Positions 9,641 through 19,833 of a DNA stretch of 64,000 bases are shown here, piece after piece. The position numbers and the translations under genes are program-made. The notes under the pieces are model-generated. The model searched no databases. It saw nothing but the letters and a program-made list of their open reading frames with translations, and was not told the origin of the DNA. The stretch's first letter is position 1. Each line of letters starts with the position of its first letter. The stretch covers positions 496,001 through 560,000 of the forward strand of contig NZ_CP027770.1 of NCBI RefSeq assembly GCF_003012915.1, read 5' to 3'. Origin of the DNA: Staphylococcus felis. GTDB taxonomy: Bacteria; Bacillota; Bacilli; Staphylococcales; Staphylococcaceae.

Positions 9641-10842
9641 TTATCGAGATATTCGCAACTTCTTACCTCGCATCTTTAGCATTGTCAAATTTATTATAAC
9701 TAAAAGTAAACAAATACATATGAACATATCCCATGCATAAAAGATATTTTTTTGTTGTGATACATATCCGTTTAACGGTAACAAGGACATAGTTATAACA
9801 GATTCTATAGTGTAAAATGACGATATAAATGAAGACCTTATACTATCGCTTTTAACTAAACCTCTATGCATATACACATTTATTTTAATACTAATAATAG
9901 TAAATATAATAATATGTAACATAAAAAATACAATAGAATATTCACCAAGTGTGATAATAAATATAATAATCATATCTATGCATATATATATACAATGATT
10001 TCTTTAAGACCACTGAAAATTTTAGGAATTTTCGGAATAATTAGGTTTGTTATCATCCCAATCAATGAAATTCCTACCCATAAATAGGTGATGTTACTTT
10101 TAAAAGCGACCTGCCATTGGTTCGATGGACCGATGTCAAGAATAGTAGGTACGACTAATATAATTAATATCAATACTAAAGATTTATCTCCACTAAATAC
10201 CAACAAAAGTTTCTTAAAGTTTTCATACCATAACGATTCTACTTTCTTAACTCCATCATTAAGGGTTTCAACCTCTGATTTAACCTTTCTTTCTGGTAAA
10301 ATAATGTATATCAAATACGATAACCCAATGAAGTATACAGCACTTAATATTATCGGAAGAGTAGTATGCATTTTAAATAAAAACTCAGCACTAATGAAAC
10401 CTATTATTAAAGAGAATAAAGAACCAAATAATGCTACTTTAGAAAATACACGCTCTAAATTCACACTTTTTTTCTCTGCTAGTTGGTTCATGTACCAGCT
10501 CCCTAAACTCCCCGACAACATAGCTTCGGCTACCCCTGTTAAAATACCCGATAGAATTAATACAAAAAAGCTTTCATTTACTAGAAGTATTAATCCAAAT
10601 GCTCTCATTAAACAACTATATATAACTATTCTTTTTTGTCCTATGGTATCCGCCAATATTCCAGTAGGTAATTCACTGATAGCTGCCGCACCCCAAAAAA
10701 TAGACAAATACAGTCCAGCTTCGATAAAAGTATAACCTAAGTTAATTAAAAAGATATATATAATAGGTGAAAAAAGTGCAATACCCGATAAAATCGACGT
10801 ATTAAATATAATAAACAATTTATTTAACCTAGCTTCATACAT
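9641..10842 (-). pseudogene. MFS transporter, frameshifted at a (TA)n tract
   Basis: Two frames make one protein of about 398 residues. The first (10842 to 9976, 288 aa) has MFS features: FIEAGLYLSIFWGAAAISELPTGILADTIGQKR (TM2-loop-TM3) and SGILTGVAEAMLSGSLGSW. It stops just after an alternating tract at 9982-9992. The second frame (9973 to 9641) continues with MHRGLVKSDSIRSSFISSFYTIESVITMSLLPLNGYVS, the late-MFS pattern. Loss of one TA unit fuses them as ...KEIIVYICIDMIIIF. Its start overlaps the upstream DUF2087 gene by 8 bases. Either inactive, phase variable, or a sequence error. Confidence 0.75.
9982..9992. repeat. Alternating AT tract at the MFS frameshift
   Basis: Eleven bases of alternating A and T at the exact point where the transporter frame breaks. 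A gain or loss of one dinucleotide changes the frame. Confidence 0.7.
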
Positions 10843-11113
10843 CTTCTTTAATTCCTTTATTTCTGGCTGTTAATTGGTATCCCTTACCTTCCTTATCTCT
10901 AGATAATAATGCATAGTCTATCATATATCGTCTCAATAACGCATAATCATCATAAAAAGACTGTAATATTAAATTTATTTCTTTCTCACTATAAATTCTT
11001 TCCCTTTCAAATTCTAAAGTAATCAACTCCATTAGTGCTTTTTTATCTATCTCTTTTCTAGGTATCGTATGAATTCTATTATTTTTCATAAATCTTGCTT
11101 TAATTTCGTTCAT
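10835..11113 (-). CDS. DUF2087 domain protein
   Basis: 92 residues. The pattern IHTIPRKEIDKKALMELITLEFERERIYSEKEINLILQSFYDDYALLRRYMIDYALLSRDKEGKGYQL matches DUF2087, a small helical (winged-helix-like) domain often fused to or found beside regulators and transporters. It overlaps the start of the MFS gene by 8 bases, so the two are translationally coupled. RBS GGAGGAAAAA. A regulatory role for the transporter is inference. Confidence 0.8.
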   Translation of the reverse strand: MNEIKARFMKNNRIHTIPRKEIDKKALMELITLEFERERIYSEKEINLILQSFYDDYALLRRYMIDYALLSRDKEGKGYQLTARNKGIKEDV

Positions 11114-11284
11114 TTTTTTCCTCCAATATATTTTCTCAAAATAAAAGATTGATTCTACCTATCATTGACATAACATGATCATTTATTGTTAGGAATGCTT
11201 CTATCGATAGTATCAATTGAGTCATGTTATATTCTTTATACATAAGGTACATCAGAAAATTTAGTTTAGTGGCATTTATTAAAT

Positions 11285-11412
11285 TATACGAAAGTGCCTT
11301 ACTTTTTTAAAGGACCAATACGTCACTATATAATCATATTTATGACAAGACTCCTGAGGGAACAGGACTAGCCGAAGACTACAGGCTGAGGCTGTCCCGC
11401 AGCCATAAATAC
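11285..11412. repeat. Staphylococcal-type intergenic repeat, copy B
   Basis: Same family as 1380-1516: TACGAAAGTG then a T-rich run, outer stem TATTTATG (11337-11344) / CATAAATA (11404-11411), core ACTCCTGAGGGAACAGGAC and GGCTGTCCC. It fills most of the 390-base gap between the DUF2087 gene and ppdK regulator; the remainder (11114-11284) shows no feature beyond an upstream region. Confidence 0.65.
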
Positions 11413-11433
11413 AAAATACTATAATAAAAAAGA

Positions 11434-11474
11434 AGCTCTAAGACAATTTTTTTATTAAAAACCATCTTAGAGCT
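11434..11474 (-). terminator. Terminator of the ppdK-regulator operon
   Basis: Stem AGCTCTAAGA (11434-11443) / TCTTAGAGCT (11465-11474); on the minus strand followed by TCTTTTTT. Confidence 0.8.
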
Positions 11475-11504
11475 GTTTATTTTTTGTGTATATCTAACCT
11501 ATTT

Positions 11505-12308
11505 TTATAAAAACTTTTCTATATAAAAGGCTGATTCTTCAATAGATCTGTATTCTGTATTAATGACCGTTGCGCCTAATTTTTTAAAGATTTCTTCAGC
11601 ATATGCAAGTTCTTCTTTGATTCGATCTAAATTATTATATGTCGCACGACCGGTAATGCCTAACGTTTTCACACGTTCTGTACGTATATTCATAATGTAT
11701 TTTGGACTGGCTGTGAGTCCAAATACTTTCAAGTCAGGATGTTGATAGACTGTTTCAGGAATAGCTACTTCTGGAACAAGTGGAATATTTGCGATTTTGT
11801 ACCCTTTATTCGCTAAATACATGCTCAAAGGGGTTTTAGAAGTTCGTGATACGCCTAATATTAAAGCATCTGCTTCTCCAATATCTGTAAAATGTTTACC
11901 ATCATCATATTTTACAGAATACTCTATCGCTTCAATTCGCTTAAAATACTCTTCATCTAATTTTCGAATCATACCCGTTTCTTCTGTCGGTATAATCCCT
12001 GATTTGTCTTCAACAATTTTCATTAATGGAGACATATAATCGACATATTGAATACCTTTTTCCATCGCATAAGCTTTTCCGGCTGATTGATATTCTTTTA
12101 ATGCAAGTGTTGTGACAACAACTGCGGATCTGTCTTTTGCAAGGTCTAATATATTGATTAACTCTGCTTTATCTTTTATAAATGAAAATTTCTTAATCTC
12201 GACTTGTTCGAGCGTTGGAAACTGACTCATTACGGCATGCACCATACGTTGTGCGGTTTCGCCTAATGAATCTGATACGATAAAAATACTTAAGTGGCGT
12301 TCTGTCAC
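11505..12308 (-). CDS. ppdR: Pyruvate phosphate dikinase regulatory protein (kinase/phosphotransferase)
   Basis: 267 residues of the DUF299/PSRP family, a bifunctional enzyme that inactivates PPDK by ADP-dependent threonine phosphorylation and reactivates it by Pi-dependent removal. N-terminal SIFIVSDSLGETAQRMV and the nucleotide loop LGVSRTSKTPLSMYLAN (about 152-168) are diagnostic. GTG start with AGGAGATAGC upstream, one base after the ppdK stop, so coupled to its target. The gene symbol is a descriptive choice. Confidence 0.93.
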   Translation of the reverse strand: MTERHLSIFIVSDSLGETAQRMVHAVMSQFPTLEQVEIKKFSFIKDKAELINILDLAKDRSAVVVTTLALKEYQSAGKAYAMEKGIQYVDYMSPLMKIVEDKSGIIPTEETGMIRKLDEEYFKRIEAIEYSVKYDDGKHFTDIGEADALILGVSRTSKTPLSMYLANKGYKIANIPLVPEVAIPETVYQHPDLKVFGLTASPKYIMNIRTERVKTLGITGRATYNNLDRIKEELAYAEEIFKKLGATVINTEYRSIEESAFYIEKFL

Positions 12309-12309
12309 G

Positions 12310-14934
12310 CTATCTCCTACTTTCTGCTTCGCTTTGTGCTGTTGCTAAGATGGCACCAGGTACTCTAAATGGTGAACATGACACGTAGTCAATTTGGAGA
12401 CCGTTAAAGTGATGTATTGATTTTGGATCGCCACCTAGTTCTCCACATACTCCTATTTTAATACTTGGATTAACTGTTTTGGCTTGTGCTACAGCTGTAC
12501 GAATCATAGCCCCTACACCGTCAACATCTATCGTTTGGAATGGATCTACCTCTAAAATATTGTGATTTAAATAGTCATTAATGAATTTTCCAGCGTCGTC
12601 ACGTGAAAATCCATATGTGAGTTGTGTTAAATCATTTGTACCAAAACTGAAGAAATCACATACTTCAGCTAATTGACCAGCAATCATACACGCACGTGGC
12701 GTCTCAATCATTGTTCCAATTAAGTATGGTAATTTTTGATTATTCTCTGTTTCAAGTGTATGAATTGCATCTGTAATTTGCGATTTCAAAATATTAAACT
12801 CTTCAACTGTTGATATGAGTGGTATCATAATCTCTGGCTGACATATGACACCTTCTTCTTTTAAACGAAGCACACTAGTCATAATCGCTTCAACTTGCAT
12901 CACATAAAGCTCCGGATACGTAATAGCCAAACGACAGCCACGATGTCCTAACATTGGGTTTGTTTCATGTAATTCGTCAATACGCTGTTTAAGTTGTATA
13001 TCAGATATGCCCAATTGTTGTGACACATTTTGGATTTCTTCTTCAGATTTCGGTAAAAACTCATGTAATGGTGGATCTAATAAGCGTACAATCGTTGGAC
13101 GTTCACCAGACAAGCGGAAAATGGCTTCAAAGTCTTCCGTTTGATAGCTTCGAATTTGATTTAACGCTTGTATACGTGTAGTGTCATCTGAAGATAAGAT
13201 AAAGCGTCTCATTTCAATCAATCGTTCCGCCCCGAAAAACATATGTTCTGTACGTACAAGACCAATACCCGTCGCATTAAATTGATATCCCATCTTAATG
13301 TCAGGTTTCGTTTCAGCATTCATGCGTACTTTGAGTCGAGCAATCTCCTCAGCCCACTGCATCAACTGCTCAAAAGATGGACTATGTTCGGCATTTGTTG
13401 TCTCGACTTCTCCAAGGTAAATATCACCTTTAGAACCATCTACAGACACGACATCATTTTCATGTAAAGTGTGTCCTTGATAAGTGATTGTTTTTTCAAT
13501 TGTATTGATATCAAGATCTGAGCACCCCGTCACACAACATTTTCCCATACCTCTTGCGACAACTGCTGCATGAGATGTCATACCCCCATGCGTTGTCACA
13601 ATGGCCTCACTCGCAATCATACCTTCAATATCTTCAGGAGACGTTTCAGGGCGCATGAGGATGACTTTTTCTCCTGCACTTGCTCGTAATTTAGCTTCCT
13701 CAGCTGAAAAGACAATTTTGCCTGTTGCTGCACCTGGACTTGCAGGTAAACCAGCTTTCGATACCACTTCTGCGACTTCTAACGCTTCTTCTTTAAACGT
13801 CGGATGTAACAATGTATCAATCGATTTCACGTCCACTTTCGCTACAGCTTCTTCTTTTGTCAAAATACCTTCCTCAACTAAATCCACGGCAATATTGACT
13901 GCCGCTTTAGCTGTACGTTTGCCATTTCGCGTTTGAAGTATATATAATTTTTCATTTTCAATCGTGAATTCAATATCTTGCATATCTTTATAATGCGTTT
14001 CGAGTTGCTGTGAAACCTCTACAAACTCTTGATGTACGTGTGGCATTTGATCTTTTAATGTTGAAATATCTTGTGGCGTCCGAATACCTGCAACAACATC
14101 TTCGCCTTGCGCATTGAGTAAATATTCACCAAATAATCGTGCCTCTCCTGTACCAGGGTCACGTGTAAATGCAACACCTGTCCCACTTTTAGGACCACTA
14201 TTTCCAAAGACCATCTCTTGAATATTCACTGCTGTTCCAATATCATGAGGAATTTCATTTAGGTCACGATATACGCGGGCACGGTCGTTATCCCATGATC
14301 TAAACACAGCCTCTACTGCTTCAAGTAATTGCTTTTTCGGATCTTGCGGGAACGGTTTGTACACTTCTTCTGTATAAATGGCTTTGTAACGTTCACAAAT
14401 ATCTTGTAGCCCTTCAGCAGAGATGTCTGCATCATTATCGTAGCCATGTTGCGCTTTAAATGCATTAAAATATGTATCAAATGCTGACATTGATATGCCA
14501 TACACAACCTCACCAAACATTTGTAAAAGACGGCGATAACAATCGTATGCAAAACGTGCATCTCCAGTTTTGTCAGCTAGTTTTTTAACATTCTCATCAT
14601 TTAAACCTAAGTTCAAAATCGTATCCATCATACCTGGCATCGAAATTTTAGCACCACTTCTCACAGATACGAGTAACAGATTCTCATCTGACGAAAAAGA
14701 TTTACCTGTTCGATTCGAAAATGCATCAAGCTGTTTTGTTAATTGTTCAATCACTTCACTTGATAACGTTTCATTTTGTTTTAAATAATCAATACAAGCT
14801 TCTGTCGTAATCGTCAATCCATCAGGTACTGGTAAGCCAAGGCGTTTCATTTCTGATAAGTTGGCACCTTTACCACCGAGCAAATCTTTCATATCTTTTT
14901 GCCCTTCATCAAAAGCATATACGTATTTCGTCAT
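12310..14934 (-). CDS. ppdK: Pyruvate, phosphate dikinase
   Basis: 874 residues from ATG 14934. It interconverts pyruvate + ATP + Pi and PEP + AMP + PPi. N-terminal nucleotide domain LLGGKGANLSEM; central phosphohistidine domain TTHGGMTSHAAVVARGMG with the swivelling His and the regulatory Thr; C-terminal PEP domain with SFGTNDLTQ and catalytic Cys in GVCGELGGDP. Length agrees with bacterial PPDK (about 875). The start is set by GAGGTG eight bases upstream; an in-frame GTG 15 bases earlier overlaps that site. Followed by its regulator. Confidence 0.97.
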   Translation of the reverse strand: MTKYVYAFDEGQKDMKDLLGGKGANLSEMKRLGLPVPDGLTITTEACIDYLKQNETLSSEVIEQLTKQLDAFSNRTGKSFSSDENLLLVSVRSGAKISMPGMMDTILNLGLNDENVKKLADKTGDARFAYDCYRRLLQMFGEVVYGISMSAFDTYFNAFKAQHGYDNDADISAEGLQDICERYKAIYTEEVYKPFPQDPKKQLLEAVEAVFRSWDNDRARVYRDLNEIPHDIGTAVNIQEMVFGNSGPKSGTGVAFTRDPGTGEARLFGEYLLNAQGEDVVAGIRTPQDISTLKDQMPHVHQEFVEVSQQLETHYKDMQDIEFTIENEKLYILQTRNGKRTAKAAVNIAVDLVEEGILTKEEAVAKVDVKSIDTLLHPTFKEEALEVAEVVSKAGLPASPGAATGKIVFSAEEAKLRASAGEKVILMRPETSPEDIEGMIASEAIVTTHGGMTSHAAVVARGMGKCCVTGCSDLDINTIEKTITYQGHTLHENDVVSVDGSKGDIYLGEVETTNAEHSPSFEQLMQWAEEIARLKVRMNAETKPDIKMGYQFNATGIGLVRTEHMFFGAERLIEMRRFILSSDDTTRIQALNQIRSYQTEDFEAIFRLSGERPTIVRLLDPPLHEFLPKSEEEIQNVSQQLGISDIQLKQRIDELHETNPMLGHRGCRLAITYPELYVMQVEAIMTSVLRLKEEGVICQPEIMIPLISTVEEFNILKSQITDAIHTLETENNQKLPYLIGTMIETPRACMIAGQLAEVCDFFSFGTNDLTQLTYGFSRDDAGKFINDYLNHNILEVDPFQTIDVDGVGAMIRTAVAQAKTVNPSIKIGVCGELGGDPKSIHHFNGLQIDYVSCSPFRVPGAILATAQSEAESRR

Positions 14935-15104
14935 TTTTATACACCTCACATTTATTATGTCATACTATTTATAAAGAGTATGTCACATTAAAACTAAAAT
15001 GACAATAAAAAAGGGCTAAAATATAAATTTATTATGATTTACGTCACAAAATTGTAGCATTTCAATCTTCAAATTGCCTGATGTTTAACCTTTATCAATT
15101 AAAC

Positions 15105-15155
15105 AAAAGAGCAGCAAAGCACCCTATCACTATAGATATGCTTTACTGCTCTTTT
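15105..15155 (-). terminator. Terminator of panB-panC-panD
   Basis: Stem of 17 bases, AAAAGAGCAGCAAAGCA (15105-15121) / TGCTTTACTGCTCTTTT (15139-15155), one mismatch, with T residues on the minus strand (TTTTGTTT). Confidence 0.8.
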
Positions 15156-15204
15156 GAACAAGCTTATATATAGATGTTCCACCTCTAGTTAGGTAACATC
15201 TTGT

Positions 15205-15585
15205 TTAAACGATTGTATTTTCTTTTTCTGTAATCATTTGAACGATTTGATTATGCTCATTCATCACTGCTACTTTAGGGCTGTGTGTCATGATTTCAGT
15301 TTCGTTGAGTTGTGCGTACGTCATAATAATGACAACATCTCCTACTTCGACTAATCGTGATGCTGCACCATTCAAACAAATTTTACCACTACCGCGTTCA
15401 CCCGCAATAACATACGTTTCAAAGCGCGCACCGTTATTATTATTTACGATAGCTACTTTTTCATTAGGTAAGATATCAACTGCATCTAAAATATCCGAGT
15501 CAATTGTGATGCTCCCGACATAATTCAAGTTAGATTCTGTCACACGTGCACGATGGATTTTGGCATTCATCATAGTTCTAATCAT
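15205..15585 (-). CDS. panD: Aspartate 1-decarboxylase
   Basis: 126 residues. Makes beta-alanine from aspartate. The self-cleavage site is Gly24-Ser25 in YVGSIT, where Ser25 becomes the pyruvoyl cofactor; Lys9, Arg54-region ARFETYVI and [17 protein letters not shown] are also conserved. Third gene of the panB-panC-panD operon, 78 bases after panC. RBS GGAGATGAAAAAG. Confidence 0.97.
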   Translation of the reverse strand: MIRTMMNAKIHRARVTESNLNYVGSITIDSDILDAVDILPNEKVAIVNNNNGARFETYVIAGERGSGKICLNGAASRLVEVGDVVIIMTYAQLNETEIMTHSPKVAVMNEHNQIVQMITEKENTIV

Positions 15586-15663
15586 TCTTTTTCATCTCCA
15601 AAGTATTTTGATTGATTCATCATACTGCATTTAAATCTATTTTTCAACAGTTCAATAATCTTC

Positions 15664-17345
<1,682 letters not shown>

Positions 17346-17364
17346 TCAGCTTCACCCTTTTTGT

Positions 17365-17390
17365 TATACTATAATACATGCATTAGTATA
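17365..17390. promoter_or_regulatory. Dyad in the panB / panE divergent promoter region
   Basis: Inverted repeat TATACTA (17365-17371) / TAGTATA (17384-17390) in a 73-base divergent gap. A -10-like TATAAT (17370-17375, plus) and TATAGT (minus) overlap it. A minus-strand pair TTGTTT - 16 - TATAGT could serve panB. An operator role is inference. Confidence 0.45.
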
Positions 17391-17418
17391 AACAAAAATT
17401 GAACGGGGAAGAAGTTAT

Positions 17419-18282
17419 ATGACTAAAATTGCGATTATTGGTGCAGGTGCTGTAGGTACATCACTTGCTGTAGCACTACAAAAACATAGCTCTGTCACTT
17501 TATTAGGCCGCCACACTACCTCTATAACATATGAAGAAGCACAAACGTCAAAAAAGCAAGATATAAAAGTACATGCATTATCATCTGAATCTGGACAATT
17601 TGACGTTATTTGGATTGCCGTCAAAACATATCAACTAAGTCACGTGATACCACATCTCAATCGTATTGCACACCCAAATACAATCGTTATCTTAGCCCAA
17701 AATGGTTATGGTCAATTGGATCAATTAGCCTCCTATCGCGCATATCAAGCTGTCGTATATATCAGCGGACAAAAAAAAGACAATCACGTCGTACATTTTA
17801 GAGATCAAACGATCCATATTCAACGTGATACACATACTGAACAACTGGCTGAAACGTTATCTCATACCGAACTCACATTACACCTTGAAGAAAACATCGA
17901 ATGCAAAATTTGGTATAAATTGCTCGTAAATTTAGGCATTAACACAGTCACCGCCCTTGGTCGAGATACCGCTCGTGTCCTTAAACATCATGAGATGCAT
18001 ACGCTATGTCGCAAACTCCTAATCGAAGGACAACATATCGCGCAGGCTGAAGGGATTACGTTTCACTCTACACTTGTAGATGAGATTATGGCAATCTATC
18101 AGGGCTATCCTGATGAAATGGGGACAAGTATGTATTATGACACAATCAATCATCAACCTTTAGAAGTTGACGCCATACAAGGATACCTTTATCACCGTGC
18201 ACAACACCATCAAATCCATACCCCTTACCTCGAAACAACCTACACACTACTAACATACCAAAATAAAAAACAAGGTTGTTGA
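17419..18282 (+). CDS. panE: 2-dehydropantoate 2-reductase
   Basis: 287 residues. NADPH-dependent reduction of ketopantoate to pantoate. N-terminal Rossmann fold KIAIIGAGAVGTSLAVAL, NADP loop LLGRHTTS, IWIAVKTYQ, and the catalytic lysine in CKIWYKLLVNLGINTVTAL; late region YPDEMGTSMYYD is typical. Divergent from panBCD, completing the pantoate half of the pathway. The stop codon is reached inside the first copy of a tandem hairpin repeat that follows. Confidence 0.93.
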   Translation: MTKIAIIGAGAVGTSLAVALQKHSSVTLLGRHTTSITYEEAQTSKKQDIKVHALSSESGQFDVIWIAVKTYQLSHVIPHLNRIAHPNTIVILAQNGYGQLDQLASYRAYQAVVYISGQKKDNHVVHFRDQTIHIQRDTHTEQLAETLSHTELTLHLEENIECKIWYKLLVNLGINTVTALGRDTARVLKHHEMHTLCRKLLIEGQHIAQAEGITFHSTLVDEIMAIYQGYPDEMGTSMYYDTINHQPLEVDAIQGYLYHRAQHHQIHTPYLETTYTLLTYQNKKQGC

Positions 18283-18647
18283 GCATGCGGTTAGAGTTTG
18301 AGCATAACTCGAGCAATTCAAAAAATTGTTCCTCAAATTTTAAAGAATTGCGAAGTTATGTCGAAAACTCTGCATGCGAAACACCGTTTACCAAGGTTGT
18401 TGAGCAAGTGTTCAGGATTCAAGCAGAATGGAATGACGAGCAAAATTGTTCTTCAAATTTTGCCGAGTCATGATATTCTGTCGAGAATCCTACTTGCGAA
18501 ACACCGTTTATCACAAGGTTGTTGAACAAGTGCTCAGGATTCAAGCAGAATGGAATGACGAGCAAAATTGTTTCCCAAATTTTGCCGAGTCATGATATTC
18601 TGTCGAGAATCCTACTTGTGAAACACCGTCTATCACAAGGTTGTTGA
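18271..18647. repeat. Three tandem 121-122 bp hairpin units with covarying arms
   Basis: The 12-mer CAAGGTTGTTGA occurs at 18271, 18392, 18514 and 18636, giving three units of 121, 122 and 122 bp. Each unit is a long imperfect palindrome ending GAAACACCGT(T/C)TA. In unit 1 the arms are GCATGC / GCATGC, AGAGTTT / AAACTCT, CATAACT / AGTTATG, GCAATTC / GAATTGC. In units 2 and 3 the same positions read GC/ACAAGT / ACTTGC, AGGATTC / GAATCCT, AGAAT..ATGAC / GTCAT..ATTCT, GCAAAATT / AATTTTGC. The loop core ATTGTT..CAAATTTT is shared. So structure is kept while stem sequence differs. No protein frame explains it. Function unknown. Confidence 0.9.
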
Positions 18648-18827
18648 GTTTTCGCTTTGACTTTAAACAGAACCTAGTAAATATAAAAAAGCCATTGTGA
18701 AATGGCGCCGACCTTCAAATTCACCTTAAGGTTTGGCTTCGATATTAAATGGTCTAATAAGTTATATAAAACCGTGAGCTAATACTTACTAGGATAACCT
18801 TAATGATTAGCTTAATAACACAACTTT
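18648..18827. other. Non-coding stretch after the hairpin repeats
   Basis: AT-rich DNA with small stem-loops such as GCCATT / AATGGC (near 18691-18706) and ACCTT / AAGGT (near 18710-18735). These may terminate panE or the convergent 191-residue gene. No gene seen. Confidence 0.4.
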
Positions 18828-19403
18828 TTATTCTTGGATCTCTTTAGTTGTTTTATTTTTAATATCTTGTTCCGCTTGAATAAATTGTAATTCATATATT
18901 GATTTTTGATTATAACGATTAAAAATATCAATTTGACTATTCAGTACGGTTTCTTTCGTTTTTCGGCTGACATTATGTTTATACATTATTTTAATTTGCA
19001 AATCTGATTCATATCCATTATTTTCAATTGTACGTTCCAATTCGTTAAAAACATCTCGATTAATAGGTAATAAATAGCTCTCTTTACTTGGAAGAATACT
19101 GATATATTTTCGTTGTAAAAGTTGACCGCCATTTAGATAAATCTCAACAATGATTTCCTTAGCAGCTCCAGCACCTAAATTATACAACTTTAGAAAATCA
19201 TCACCTAATTCATTTTTGACATCATTCGTCGCATTTTTAAGTGTAAGGCGATTACCATCTCGTATCATCAATATCTGATTAAATCCTAATGCGGGTAAAA
19301 AACTCATCTTCATTTGATACAACTGGACAGAGACTGAAATGAAATAAAATAATGCCATGATAAATGTACCGATAGAGCCAATCGCTGAGATAATATTAAT
19401 CAT
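18828..19403 (-). CDS. Membrane-anchored hypothetical protein
   Basis: 191 residues with one N-terminal membrane helix (SAIGSIGTFIMALFYFISVSVQLYQ) and a soluble remainder rich in beta-type segments (VKNELGDDFLKLYNLGAGAAKEIIVEIYLNGGQLL). Start supported by AAAGGAGC. No catalytic motif seen and no family recognised. Next to another small membrane gene on the same strand, 89 bases apart. Confidence 0.6.
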   Translation of the reverse strand: MINIISAIGSIGTFIMALFYFISVSVQLYQMKMSFLPALGFNQILMIRDGNRLTLKNATNDVKNELGDDFLKLYNLGAGAAKEIIVEIYLNGGQLLQRKYISILPSKESYLLPINRDVFNELERTIENNGYESDLQIKIMYKHNVSRKTKETVLNSQIDIFNRYNQKSIYELQFIQAEQDIKNKTTKEIQE

Positions 19404-19492
19404 TTATTTGCTCCTTTCTTCTTTACATATAAATAAGGCAGCTGTTCGTGTTTACCACTAACAACTGCCCCTGAAACTTTGCTTATTCAATT

Positions 19493-19693
19493 TTATCGGG
19501 TACGATGATCTTTCATACGATTTCTTAATGTAAATGGCACAATTGGATGAAAGGTCCACGCAATTAATACCCCCAACAATACAGATATGCTTACAATTTG
19601 AAATATTGCAATATCATTTGCAATAAAACTAGCAATTAAAAACAAGACAAAACTTACGACTGTCACACCGACAAACAGTTTAAACATCTTCAC
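19493..19693 (-). CDS. Small two-helix membrane protein
   Basis: 66 residues from GTG 19693, with AAAGGAG ten bases upstream. Two hydrophobic helices (LFVGVTVVSFVLFLIASFI and IFQIVSISVLLGVLIAWTF) and a basic tail NRMKDHRTR. Function unknown. Confidence 0.55.
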   Translation of the reverse strand: MKMFKLFVGVTVVSFVLFLIASFIANDIAIFQIVSISVLLGVLIAWTFHPIVPFTLRNRMKDHRTR

Positions 19694-19833
19694 AACTCAT
19701 ATCTCCTTTATCCCTGTAACTCAACAATAATACGGCCGCTATTGTTTACTCAATCAAAATAGACACCATCGAGTACTGTAACATACTTTGTTGCAGTATA
19801 GAAATAATGTGTTCAAGATTTTCAATAGATATA

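Noticed and set aside
10088-10735. 215-codon frame antisense to the MFS gene
   Set aside because: Shadow of the transporter; no RBS and no recognisable domain.
18276-18525. Two short plus-strand frames (65 and 75 codons) inside the hairpin units
   Set aside because: They cross stem arms and loops, repeat with the units, have no family pattern and no convincing RBS.
18271-18647. CRISPR-like array
   Set aside because: Units are direct neighbours with no unique spacers, about 122 bp long and internally palindromic; no cas gene in the window.
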